Source of the DNA: an uncultured Oceanobacter sp.
GTDB taxonomy: Bacteria; Pseudomonadota; Gammaproteobacteria; Pseudomonadales; Oceanobacteraceae
Direction: 5' to 3'
DNA: 45,534 bases
Assembly: GCA_913061185.1 (NCBI GenBank)
Contig: CAJXTI010000030.1
Coordinates: forward strand, 1 to 45,534
Positions 1-7,308 of the stretch are shown piece by piece (positions within the stretch are counted from its first letter, which is position 1; every line of letters starts with the position of its first letter). The notes beneath the pieces were generated by a model. The model saw only the letters and a list, made by a program, of their open reading frames with translations, was not told the origin of the DNA and did no database searches. The position numbers and the translations under genes are program-made.

Positions 1-303
1 CATCCTGGGAGCGCCAGCTGCCATGCTGGCCCGGCCTCGAATATTAGCCACAACCCTGGCGGGCGCGGCGGCCCGCCCTCCCGGAACATCCAACGCCATG
101 GATAAGCTCCGCATCCTGGGAGCGCCAGCTGCCATGCTGGCCCGGCCTCGAATATTAGCCACAACCGCTGACGGGGGCGGCGGCCCGTCCTCCCGGAACA
201 TCCAACGTCACGGATAATCTCCGCACCCTGGGAGCGCCAGCTGCCATGCTGGCCCGGCATAGAGTATTAGCCACAACCGCTGGCGGGCGCGGTGGCGCGC
301 TAT
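1..303. repeat. Tandem repeat of ~111 bp, about 2.7 copies
   Basis: Three head-to-tail copies begin at 1, 112 and 224, giving a period of 111-112 bp. The first two are nearly identical. The third diverges after about 270 and fades near 303. Each copy contains a short hairpin with arms GCCAGC and GCTGGC (first copy 13-30) and a GC-rich stretch rich in GGGC/GCCC. The array runs off the left edge, so its true copy number is unknown and it probably caused the assembly break. Reading frames stay open through it because 111 is divisible by three, but there is no ribosome binding site and no protein-like composition, so I treat it as non-coding. Confidence 0.9.
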
Positions 304-350
304 CCCAAGGTAAATTGGTGACGCTGCCCAAGAGTCAATGTCACCAAGAT

Positions 351-368
351 TTGTCAGAAAGCCGACAA
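351..368 (+). promoter_or_regulatory. NifA upstream activator sequence
   Basis: TTGTC at 351-355 and GACAA at 364-368 form a dyad that contains the NifA-binding pattern TGT-N10-ACA (352-367). It lies about 110 bp upstream of the -24 element of a sigma-54 promoter for nifX, the usual distance for NifA enhancer sites. The assignment rests on pattern, spacing and the identity of the downstream gene. Confidence 0.8.
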
Positions 369-429
369 GGAGATAACTACTCTCCCCTCGTCGAGGTTAT
401 TCCAACGATCACTCCAATCACATGTTTTC

Positions 430-442
430 TAACCAATTGATT
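430..442 (-). promoter_or_regulatory. IHF binding site
   Basis: Read on the minus strand this is AATCAATTGGTTA, an exact match to the IHF consensus WATCAA-N4-TTR. It sits in an AT-rich stretch between the NifA site and the -24/-12 promoter. IHF commonly bends DNA there so that NifA can contact sigma-54 polymerase. Confidence 0.65.
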
Positions 443-477
443 TTATTGAATTAAATCCAAGCTTGATGGAATTTTTA

Positions 478-493
478 TGGCCTGGTGTTTGCA
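478..493 (+). promoter_or_regulatory. Sigma-54 (-24/-12) promoter of nifX
   Basis: TGGCCTGGTGTTTGCA keeps the invariant GG (479-480) and GC (491-492) separated by ten bases and matches TGGC-N7-TTGCA. The start codon of nifX is 45 bp downstream. With the NifA and IHF sites upstream this is a complete nif-type promoter. Confidence 0.85.
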
Positions 494-537
494 ATACCAT
501 CGGTAACAGTCATTGACCCGTTGCCATCGGAGAGAGT

Positions 538-1017
538 ATGAGCGAATTGACAAGCGTCGCCTGCGTTGCAGACGTAGAAGCCGACCCACAAGCAGTTCTG
601 GTTGCCTTTGCCTCTATGGACGGCGATATGGTGGATCAGCATTTTGGTTCTGCCCAGGCGTTTTACCTGTTTGCCGTTAGCGCTGATGCTGCTGAATTAC
701 TGGCCAGTCAGGAATTCGGCCACGAAAAGAAAGATGGTAACGAAGACAAACTGAAACCCAAGCTGGCCTGGCTGGTGGGAGCCGACGTTGTTTACTGCGG
801 TTCGATTGGTGGCTCGGCAACGCGTCAGCTCATTGCTCTGGGGGTCAATCCCATCAAGGTCAGTGGTGGCCCGGATGTTGAAGAATTGATCGAAGACATT
901 CAAAAACAAATGAATGGCACGCCAGAATTCTGGCTGGCAAAAATATTAAAAGACAAATCGCAAAACAAAACCGACAGTCGTTTTGACGATATGGATGACG
1001 AAGGCTGGGACGGATAA
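538..1017 (+). CDS. nifX: NifX, nitrogenase FeMo-cofactor carrier protein
   Basis: A 159-residue cytoplasmic protein of the NifX/NafY family, which binds NifB-co and the VK cluster and helps pass the FeMo-cofactor precursor between NifB, NifEN and apo-nitrogenase. The family motif DQHFGSA is at residues 33-39, inside a dinitrogenase iron-molybdenum cofactor domain (about 20-125). The acidic tail RFDDMDDEGWDG closely resembles, from memory, the C-terminus of Azotobacter NifX, which separates it from generic NifB/NifX-like domains. There is no NafY-type N-terminal extension. The ATG at 538 follows GGAGAGAGT. It is alone on its strand, with a convergent deaminase gene after it, and has its own sigma-54/NifA promoter, whereas nifX usually follows nifEN. 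The rest of the nif cluster must lie elsewhere or beyond the left repeat. Confidence 0.93.
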   Translation: MSELTSVACVADVEADPQAVLVAFASMDGDMVDQHFGSAQAFYLFAVSADAAELLASQEFGHEKKDGNEDKLKPKLAWLVGADVVYCGSIGGSATRQLIALGVNPIKVSGGPDVEELIEDIQKQMNGTPEFWLAKILKDKSQNKTDSRFDDMDDEGWDG

Positions 1018-1102
1018 ATCATCGCCAGCCAGCCTTGCTCGGGGTTTCCGCATGATACAAGCACCGGCCAAGGCGTTTTACACCGGCCAGACCTGATATT
1101 TG

Positions 1103-2119
1103 CTACGCCGCTATCGCAGCATGCTGCTCCAGCTGCTGAATCAATGCGTGTTTATCTTCATCGCTCAAAAAGCTGGCGCGGAAACTGTTGGCCGCCAACT
1201 GTACTGCTTGCGCTTTGGTCATCCCCAGATCGTCCGCCAGTGCTTCAAAATTCTCGTTCATAAAGCCGCCAAAATAGGTGGGGTCATCCGAGTTCACCGT
1301 CACGCACAACCCCTGCTCCAGCATCTCCAGAATATTATGCTCGGCCATGGTGTTAAACACACACAAACGCACGTTAGATAACGGACACACCGTCAGCGGC
1401 ACTTGCTCAGCAATCAAGCGCTTCACCAGGGCCTCGTCTTCCACACAACGCACACCGTGATCAACACGATCCACCTGCAGCACATCCAACGCCCCCCAGA
1501 TGTACTCCGGTGGACCTTCTTCCCCGGCATGAGCAATCAGCTTATAACCCTGCTCTTTAGCCTTGGCGTACAGCTGTGCAAATTTTTCTGGCGGATTACC
1601 CAACTCCGAACTGGCCAAACCAATTCCCACAAAATCGTTCCGGAATGGCTCGACGCTATCCAGCATCGCAAGGGCTTCTTCCTCACTCAGATGACGCAAT
1701 AAGCTCAGGATCATCAACGCTGATTGGCCATTTTGTGCTTTGGCAGCTGCAATCGCCTTACGGAAACCTGCCAGCACAGTTTCAACCGCCACGCCATACG
1801 GCAGATAGGTTTGAGGTTCCACCATGATTTCGGCATGAACAATATTCTGCTCACGGCACTTATCAAGGTAGTCCTTCATCAGGTAATAAAAGTCCTCCTC
1901 GTCACGCAATACCGAGGCACCCAGATAATACAAATCCAGAAAACTTTGCAGATCGTCAAAATTGTAGGCCTGCTCCACCGACTCAACGCTGTCGTAAGGA
2001 ATCTCAACGCCATTTTTAGCGGCCAGCTGAAGCAGGCGACTGGCCTGCAAGCTGCCGTCGATGTGCAAATGAAGTTCGGCTTTGGGCATGGCACGCAGCC
2101 ATTGTTTGAAATCGTTCAT
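1103..2119 (-). CDS. add: Adenosine/adenine deaminase
   Basis: A 338-residue cytoplasmic metal-dependent purine deaminase of the amidohydrolase superfamily. Visible active-site elements are HLH at 17-19 (metal ligands), AHAGEEGPPEYI with His197 and Glu200 (ligand and proton donor), the VDHGVRC motif with His221, and NSDDP with Asp278/279. The central segment, with DLQSFLDLYY and ILSLLRHLSEEEA, resembles the bacterial adenine deaminase subgroup (Pseudomonas PA0148 type) more than classical adenosine deaminase, so adenine to hypoxanthine is the likelier reaction. That subgroup choice is from memory. ATG at 2119 gives the expected short lead before the first metal motif. It converges with nifX and has no obvious operon partner; the next minus-strand gene upstream starts at 2725. 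Confidence 0.92.
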   Translation of the reverse strand: MNDFKQWLRAMPKAELHLHIDGSLQASRLLQLAAKNGVEIPYDSVESVEQAYNFDDLQSFLDLYYLGASVLRDEEDFYYLMKDYLDKCREQNIVHAEIMVEPQTYLPYGVAVETVLAGFRKAIAAAKAQNGQSALMILSLLRHLSEEEALAMLDSVEPFRNDFVGIGLASSELGNPPEKFAQLYAKAKEQGYKLIAHAGEEGPPEYIWGALDVLQVDRVDHGVRCVEDEALVKRLIAEQVPLTVCPLSNVRLCVFNTMAEHNILEMLEQGLCVTVNSDDPTYFGGFMNENFEALADDLGMTKAQAVQLAANSFRASFLSDEDKHALIQQLEQHAAIAA

Positions 2120-2266
2120 GCGGACCTGTGGTGTCAGTCATCGTATTACAAGGATAGTCGGTCGAACCCGACCGCTCGGTCAGGCATTGTGCCGCAGTAA
2201 AAGAAACAGAGCCAGCAGGAAGCTGACAGTCACCCCAGATAATCTTAAGTGATCAGAATGCTTGAT

Positions 2267-2725
2267 CTACTCGCTCGGTGAACAACTGCTTTCACACGCA
2301 CGACAAGCCTGACGCCTGGCTTTGTGCTTTTTAGGAAAGCTCTCCCCATCATCGTAATCGATAAACGCGTCGTAGTGATCATGAGCTCGCTTGACGTTGT
2401 CCGGGTGTTTGATCGGACACCAGTACCACTCCGTGCGCCCAGCCACTTCGCAAGCATACGCAAACACACCATTGGCATAATCGCAGTACAAGCAATTGAT
2501 TTTTTGCATCAGCGTCAGATACGACAATTTGCCACGGTCGAGCGCCAGATATTCCCGCCGATTCACCTTGGGAATCTGATACACCGGAAAACACATGGCC
2601 TGATATAGCGACACAAACACATCCGCAACCACCACCGGAATAATCAGGCCGTAAATCGCAGGTGCCGTGATCGCAATTAACAAAAAATGCTTGGGGTTCT
2701 TCTTGATCCGTTGCAGCAGAGCCAT
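2267..2725 (-). CDS. Conserved Cys-rich membrane-anchored protein, unknown function
   Basis: A 152-residue protein if it starts at the ATG at 2725, which has AAGGA eight bases upstream. An in-frame TTG at 2800 would add 25 unconvincing residues. Residues 13-43 form a hydrophobic segment, probably one long or two short membrane helices. The soluble part has the motifs CLYCDYANG (78-86) and YWCPIKHP (101-108). Cys78, Cys81, Cys92 and Cys103 have zinc-site-like spacing, and three further Cys lie in the basic tail (141, 144, 148). I recall similar small proteins with NCLYC and WCPIKH motifs in other gammaproteobacteria, always hypothetical. No function can be assigned. The minus-strand scoAB unit upstream of it ends at its own terminator. 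Confidence 0.75.
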   Translation of the reverse strand: MALLQRIKKNPKHFLLIAITAPAIYGLIIPVVVADVFVSLYQAMCFPVYQIPKVNRREYLALDRGKLSYLTLMQKINCLYCDYANGVFAYACEVAGRTEWYWCPIKHPDNVKRAHDHYDAFIDYDDGESFPKKHKARRQACRACESSCSPSE

Positions 2726-2930
2726 GATCGATGTCCTTGGAGTCACTGGAGCAGAATATAACGAAAGCAGATCACGAAACACCAGCGGGAAACCTCTCAA
2801 CTGACTGCAAACTCCGTCAGTACCAAAGAATTCAGTACCTGTTTTTCTGCCAATACTCCCGCCAGACCGATTACTGCCTTCTTAGCAGGAATCCGCGCAC
2901 GAGGCGGGTTCAATATTCAGAATGGCGTGT

Positions 2931-2972
2931 AACAAAAAGCCCGGCCAGATTGCTCTGGCCGGGCTTTTTGTT
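2931..2972. terminator. Bidirectional rho-independent terminator
   Basis: A perfect 19-bp inverted repeat (2931-2949 and 2954-2972) around the loop TTGC. The core GCCCGGCCAGA arm is flanked by A5 on the left and T5 on the right, so it can terminate transcription in both directions. It lies 98 bp after the scoB stop codon and most likely ends the scoAB transcript. Confidence 0.93.
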
Positions 2973-3069
2973 ACTGCTGTCAAATTCCAGCGTGATACCT
3001 GTTCCGTTGTGCTGTCCTGCTCAATAAAACAGCATCTAGAAGCCTGGTTTTTCAGATATTAGAAGCCGA

Positions 3070-3726
3070 TCAGAACGTCATTTCCGGTACGTCGTCTGGT
3101 ACGATCAGTTTACCGGCGGTTTTTTCGATGATTTCTTCTACCGATACGCCGGGTGCGCGTTCTTTCAAGTGGAAGGCACCGTCTTCAATTTCGAGCCAGG
3201 CCAGGTCGGTAAGGACTTTTTTGATACAGCCCTTGCCGGTGAGTGGCAGGCTGCATTCTGGCAGCAGTTTGGATTCACCGTGTTTGGAGGCGTGGGTCAT
3301 GGTGACGATGATATTGTCGGCACCGGCCACCAGATCCATTGCACCACCCATGCCTTTGATCAGTTTGCCGGGGATCATCCAGCTGGCGATGTTGCCGTTG
3401 ACGTCCACTTCGAACGCACCCAGTACGGTCAGGTCAACGTGGCCACCGCGGATCATGGCGAAAGATTCAGCCGAGCTAAAAATAGACGCGCCCGGTACAG
3501 CGGTAACAGTCTGTTTGCCAGCGTTGATCATGTCGGCGTCGATTTCGGCTTCGGTAGGGAACTGTCCCATGCCTAACAAGCCGTTTTCTGATTGCAACAT
3601 CACTTCCATACCGGCGGGCACGTAGTTGGCCACCAGCGTCGGAATACCAATACCCAGGTTTACGTAGAAACCATCCTGAAGTTCGCGAGCTACACGCTGT
3701 GCCATTTGTTCACGAGTAAGAGCCAT
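3070..3726 (-). CDS. scoB: Succinyl-CoA:3-ketoacid CoA transferase subunit B
   Basis: The 218-residue beta subunit of the two-subunit 3-oxoacid CoA transferase. The enzyme moves CoA from succinyl-CoA to acetoacetate for ketone-body and short-chain acid use. The catalytic glutamate is Glu47 in SENGLLGMG. The N-terminal NLGIGIPTLVANY and the GGAMDLV region are typical of family I CoA transferases. ATG at 3726 is preceded by AGGTGA and yields the usual MALTREQMAQRVA start; an in-frame GTG at 3735 is less likely. It lies 35 bp after scoA on the same strand, forming one operon ended by the strong terminator at 2931-2972. Confidence 0.95.
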   Translation of the reverse strand: MALTREQMAQRVARELQDGFYVNLGIGIPTLVANYVPAGMEVMLQSENGLLGMGQFPTEAEIDADMINAGKQTVTAVPGASIFSSAESFAMIRGGHVDLTVLGAFEVDVNGNIASWMIPGKLIKGMGGAMDLVAGADNIIVTMTHASKHGESKLLPECSLPLTGKGCIKKVLTDLAWLEIEDGAFHLKERAPGVSVEEIIEKTAGKLIVPDDVPEMTF

Positions 3727-3761
3727 TGTCGTCACCTGTTGTTAGTTGTGTAGTCGTTGAA

Positions 3762-4463
3762 TCAGCTGTCAGACACTGTCCGCTTTTCGATACGCTTTTC
3801 GAAGCTACCGACGATCAAGCGGTTGACATAAATGCCTGGGGTGTGGATCTGGGAAGGTTCCAGTTCACCAACTTCCACCAGCTCTTCTACCTCTACAACG
3901 GTGATTTTTCCGGCAGTGGCTGCCATCGGATTGAAGTTCTGTGCCGTATGGCGATACATCACATTGCCATACCGGTCGGCTTTCCAGCCTTTTACAATCG
4001 CAAAATCTCCTTGAATGGATTCTTCCAACAGGTATTCACGGCCATGAAACTCACGCGTATCTTTGCCTTCCGCGACCGGCGTACCAACGCCAGTGGCGGT
4101 ATAAAAAGCTGGAATACCTGCGCCCGCAGCACGCATTTTTTCAGCCAGGGTACCTTGCGGGGTCAATTCCACTTCCAGCTCACCATTTAGCAATTGCTTC
4201 TCGAACATGGCGTTTTCACCCACGTAAGAAGAAATCATTTTTTTAACTTGCTTGTCTTCCAACAAAATACCAAGACCGAAACCGTCCACACCGCAGTTGT
4301 TCGATACAATCGTCAACTCGCGAGTGCCTTTGTTCTTGATCTCGGCGATCAGATTTTCCGGAATACCACACAGGCCAAAACCGCCAGCGATGACGGTCAT
4401 GCCGTCTTCGAGCCCTTCCATTGCCTCGGCATAACTGCCAACGACCTTATCAAAACCTGCCAT
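3762..4463 (-). CDS. scoA: Succinyl-CoA:3-ketoacid CoA transferase subunit A
   Basis: The 233-residue alpha subunit of the same CoA transferase. The family I CoA-binding signature [13 protein letters not shown] is at 27-39, followed by [14 protein letters not shown] and the [15 protein letters not shown] segment seen in SCOT-type enzymes. Length is normal. ATG at 4463 has AGGAGA seven bases upstream. It is the first gene of the scoAB operon. A dyad GGCAC-CGG-GTGCC (4476-4488) lies just upstream of the ribosome binding site and could fold in the leader or bind a regulator. Confidence 0.95.
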   Translation of the reverse strand: MAGFDKVVGSYAEAMEGLEDGMTVIAGGFGLCGIPENLIAEIKNKGTRELTIVSNNCGVDGFGLGILLEDKQVKKMISSYVGENAMFEKQLLNGELEVELTPQGTLAEKMRAAGAGIPAFYTATGVGTPVAEGKDTREFHGREYLLEESIQGDFAIVKGWKADRYGNVMYRHTAQNFNPMAATAGKITVVEVEELVEVGELEPSQIHTPGIYVNRLIVGSFEKRIEKRTVSDS

Positions 4464-4869
4464 GTTTGTTCTCCTGGCACCGGGTGCCTGTCACAGAGTA
4501 TAAATGCTGGATTAGTTAGGATTATTTGAGCCTGACGAGTTCCTTGTACCCAGTGGAACCTGCCGAATAACCTGTATGACGCCCCCAGTCTCGTCGATTT
4601 CTTTTAATTCGTTAAGTAGATTATTCGGATATATTGATTTGTTTTTCAAACGAATCACCATTCCCACAACCAATACGTAGTGCCGAAGAGCATATTGAGT
4701 GATGCAATGGGTTCCCGTCACCATGACCAAAGTGGACTAAGCTGTATTTCAGAGCATACCGATACGAATTTGGCCCACCGCCAGCATCACCACAAGGGAT
4801 GATCGCGGAGGATCATCCCTTGTATCCACGAAAAAACAGGGCCGTTTGGCAAAAACGGGGATTCGACGT
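4464..4869. other. Divergent intergenic region scoA / DUF6351
   Basis: About 400 bp with no convincing gene. It must hold the promoters of the leftward scoAB operon and the rightward DUF6351 gene. Visible structure is the GGCAC-CGG-GTGCC dyad next to the scoA ribosome binding site, an AT-rich stretch around 4600-4670, and the 30-bp perfect inverted repeat at 4793-4822. A 72-codon minus-strand frame at 4512-4730 has no family resemblance and is not called. Confidence 0.6.
4793..4822. repeat. Perfect 12-bp inverted repeat upstream of DUF6351 gene
   Basis: CAAGGGATGATC (4793-4804) and GATCATCCCTTG (4811-4822) are exact complements around GCGGAG. No T tract follows on either strand, so it is not a classical terminator. 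It ends 47 bp before the start codon at 4870, where an operator or a 5'-leader hairpin is plausible. Confidence 0.75.
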
Positions 4870-7104
4870 ATGAAAAAAGGTTTACTGGTAGCCCTGTTGC
4901 TGCTGGCCGCAGGTTCGGGTTATGGCTACCACTATTATATGGAACTGCGCCAGCAGGCCGGGCTCGACAGTCCCTGGCCCAGGGTCGTTGGTATTCCGCC
5001 ACATGCCCGCCAGACAAATCTACCGCCCTATCAGGGGGTGTTTCCCCGCTTCCAGACCTTGCCGGAGGAATATTTCCACTTTCCGATTGATTTGGGAGAC
5101 AAGGGGCCGATTGAACCGCTCAATGCCGGATCGTTACAGTATCCCTTTTTATGTCAAAGCGAAGAATCCGGACTGGGGCAGCCACTGGTCGATAACACTC
5201 AGGGCTGGGGGGTGCCGGTATTTGCCAAAACCCCGAACGGCAAACGCTCGGATTTGATGATTGGCTACAGTAAGGATTGCAGCCTGCCCTCTCAGCTGCA
5301 TTATCTGTATTACCTTAACGACGACCGCAAATACCCGCAGCGGGTCGATGCCGACATCCTGACAGTGCCCACCAATACCGAGCTGCTGATACGGGCGGAA
5401 ACTGGCACGATCAACCGCTCTACGTATACCCTGTTGATGCCAACGACCGATCAGGATCGGCCCGCCGACCCCGATACAACACTCTGGAACCACAAACTGA
5501 TTTACTACTTCAAGGGTGGTATCAGCATTGGCTTCCAACAGGGCAAACTGCGTCTGGATCGGATCATCAAGGAAATGCGGCCCGCGCTGGAACAAGGTTA
5601 TGCGGTGATCTATTCCACTGCTAACGAGACCAACAACACTTACAACATTCGCCTGCAGGAAGATACCGCACGGCGGGTAAAACGCCAGTTTATCGGCCGC
5701 TATGGGCAGCCACTGTACACCATGGGGTTGGGCGGATCGGGTGGCGGTTTGCAGCAATATCTGTTGGCCCAGAATGCTCCAGGGCTGATTGATGGCGGTG
5801 TTGCCTTGATCGCTTACCCGGATATGGTGACGCAAACCCTGTACGCGCTGGATTGCGAACTACTGGAGTACTACTTCGACCATCTCGCCAGCGATCACCT
5901 TTTTTGGCGCATCCCGGCCAATCGTCAGGCGGTGATGGGACTGAGTGTTGCGCCCGATCAGAACACCGGCAAGCAGCCCCGTATGGCCTGGCTGGAAGGG
6001 CTGGCTCAATTGCTACGCGGGCAATGGCCTGGCGATACGCCCCCCGGCTCTGAATGCAACGCGGGCTGGCGCGGTTCTACACCGCTGATCAACAACCCGG
6101 AGTTTCACACCGAATGGGATCGTTTTGCACGCCCGGTACGTCAGCACAGTTACTGGACCCACTGGCAAGACAACCGCGACGTCTATGGTACCGATGACAG
6201 TGGCCGGGCCTATTCCCCCTGGAGCAACCTGGGGGTGCAATACGGTTTGCAGGCACTGCGCCAGCACGTCATATCACCTACACAATTTCTTGAACTGAAT
6301 GCCCGTATTGGTGCCTGGAAACCCGCAGACAACATGCAGCCTGCACGGCTCTGGCATCTGGGTGGAGACCCAAGGCTTTACCGGCTGACGCCTTACAGCG
6401 AACACAACATGACTCACAACGGCAACGTGATGGCTGTGGCTCCGCGTTTCCATGGCAGCCTTGCCGCCGCCAAAGGTGCCTATCAGGCAGGCAGTGTCTT
6501 CCTCGGCAAGATCGACGTCCCTATCATGGACGTGCGTATGTATCTGGATCCCGAACAAAACATCCACCACAGCTGGGCAGCGCTGTCGATTCGCCAGCGC
6601 TTGCTCGACGCAGGCACCAACATTGGCCTTAGCCCGCTCTGGATCACAGCCAAACCCTACAACCCTATGTGGAATGCGGTTGCGGTGATGGATCAATGGC
6701 TGATGGGTATAAATCAGGGCTTGTCGGCCTTACAAGCCAAGCCACCACTGGCCCGCGATACCTGCTTCAGCAAAGACAAACAAGTCATCGCCACTGGCGC
6801 GCAGGTCTGGGACGGCGATTGGAACGGGAAACCGGACGGTCCCTGCAGCCAACGGATGCCGTTTTTCAAAGGTTCACGGCAGGTTGCTGGAGACAACTAT
6901 GCTGGCCATACCTTCCATTGTCACTTGCAGCCCGTCGAACAAGCACTGGCGCAAGGATTATATCGACCGGTGAATATGCACCCCTATCTGACAACGCTGC
7001 AAAAAATCTTCAGTCATGGGGTGTGTGATTACCGGCAAGCGGATCTGGCATTTCCCAAACAACTCATCAAGCAACTCATCAAGCAACCACCAACAAGCGA
7101 ATAA
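4870..7104 (+). CDS. DUF6351 family exported alpha/beta hydrolase-like protein, copy 1
   Basis: A 744-residue protein. The N-terminus (MKKGLLVALLLLAAGSG) is a signal peptide or signal anchor, so the bulk is periplasmic, surface or secreted. Recognisable DUF6351 elements are YPFLCQSEESGLGQP, IGYSKDC, ETGTINRSTY, a Lys/Tyr-rich FKGGISIGFQQG segment and DGGVALIAYPDM. Ser290 in GLGGSGGGLQQYL looks like an alpha/beta-hydrolase nucleophile elbow, with GG before the serine. Cysteines are spread along the chain and could form disulfides. ATG at 4870 is chosen over an in-frame TTG at 4846 because the hydrophobic segment begins right there. It is a paralogue of the next gene, very alike around the elbow. 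The substrate is unknown; an ester-hydrolase role is inference. Confidence 0.85.
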   Translation: MKKGLLVALLLLAAGSGYGYHYYMELRQQAGLDSPWPRVVGIPPHARQTNLPPYQGVFPRFQTLPEEYFHFPIDLGDKGPIEPLNAGSLQYPFLCQSEESGLGQPLVDNTQGWGVPVFAKTPNGKRSDLMIGYSKDCSLPSQLHYLYYLNDDRKYPQRVDADILTVPTNTELLIRAETGTINRSTYTLLMPTTDQDRPADPDTTLWNHKLIYYFKGGISIGFQQGKLRLDRIIKEMRPALEQGYAVIYSTANETNNTYNIRLQEDTARRVKRQFIGRYGQPLYTMGLGGSGGGLQQYLLAQNAPGLIDGGVALIAYPDMVTQTLYALDCELLEYYFDHLASDHLFWRIPANRQAVMGLSVAPDQNTGKQPRMAWLEGLAQLLRGQWPGDTPPGSECNAGWRGSTPLINNPEFHTEWDRFARPVRQHSYWTHWQDNRDVYGTDDSGRAYSPWSNLGVQYGLQALRQHVISPTQFLELNARIGAWKPADNMQPARLWHLGGDPRLYRLTPYSEHNMTHNGNVMAVAPRFHGSLAAAKGAYQAGSVFLGKIDVPIMDVRMYLDPEQNIHHSWAALSIRQRLLDAGTNIGLSPLWITAKPYNPMWNAVAVMDQWLMGINQGLSALQAKPPLARDTCFSKDKQVIATGAQVWDGDWNGKPDGPCSQRMPFFKGSRQVAGDNYAGHTFHCHLQPVEQALAQGLYRPVNMHPYLTTLQKIFSHGVCDYRQADLAFPKQLIKQLIKQPPTSE

Positions 7105-7121
7105 CCCGAACAGACCATCTC

Positions 7122-7190
7122 CTGCCCGCGTGATTATGGCGCGAAGATGGTACTGACCTCCGCCACAGTATATCGTGGCGCTACGGGCAG
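7122..7190. other. Nested hairpin in gap between DUF6351 paralogues
   Basis: CTGCCCG (7122-7128) pairs with CGGGCAG (7184-7190), enclosing a second hairpin with arms CGCCAC (7161-7166) and GTGGCG (7175-7180). There is no T tract. It could be an mRNA-stabilising or processing structure in the 204-bp gap, which has no other visible feature. It may also be chance. Confidence 0.4.
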
Positions 7191-7308
7191 ATACGTTGCA
7201 ACAATCAAAACCGATGCTGGATTCAGACGCACACAGCCGAACAGTCTCGGGTCATCCAAACCAATAATTTATATTCCCGTTATTTTCTGACTTTACCGGA
7301 CGATCCCT

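Noticed and set aside
23-440. Two 64-codon frames in the left tandem repeat
   Set aside because: The 111-bp unit preserves frame by arithmetic. Composition is Ala/Arg/Pro-rich, and there is no ribosome binding site.
4512-4730. 72-codon minus-strand frame upstream of scoA
   Set aside because: No recognisable ribosome site or homology signal; the region reads better as regulatory DNA.
4771-4786. Sigma-54-like TGGCCCACCGCCAGCA before the DUF6351 gene
   Set aside because: It has GG-N10-GC spacing but lacks the TTGC -12 core and has no enhancer-type dyad in the right place.
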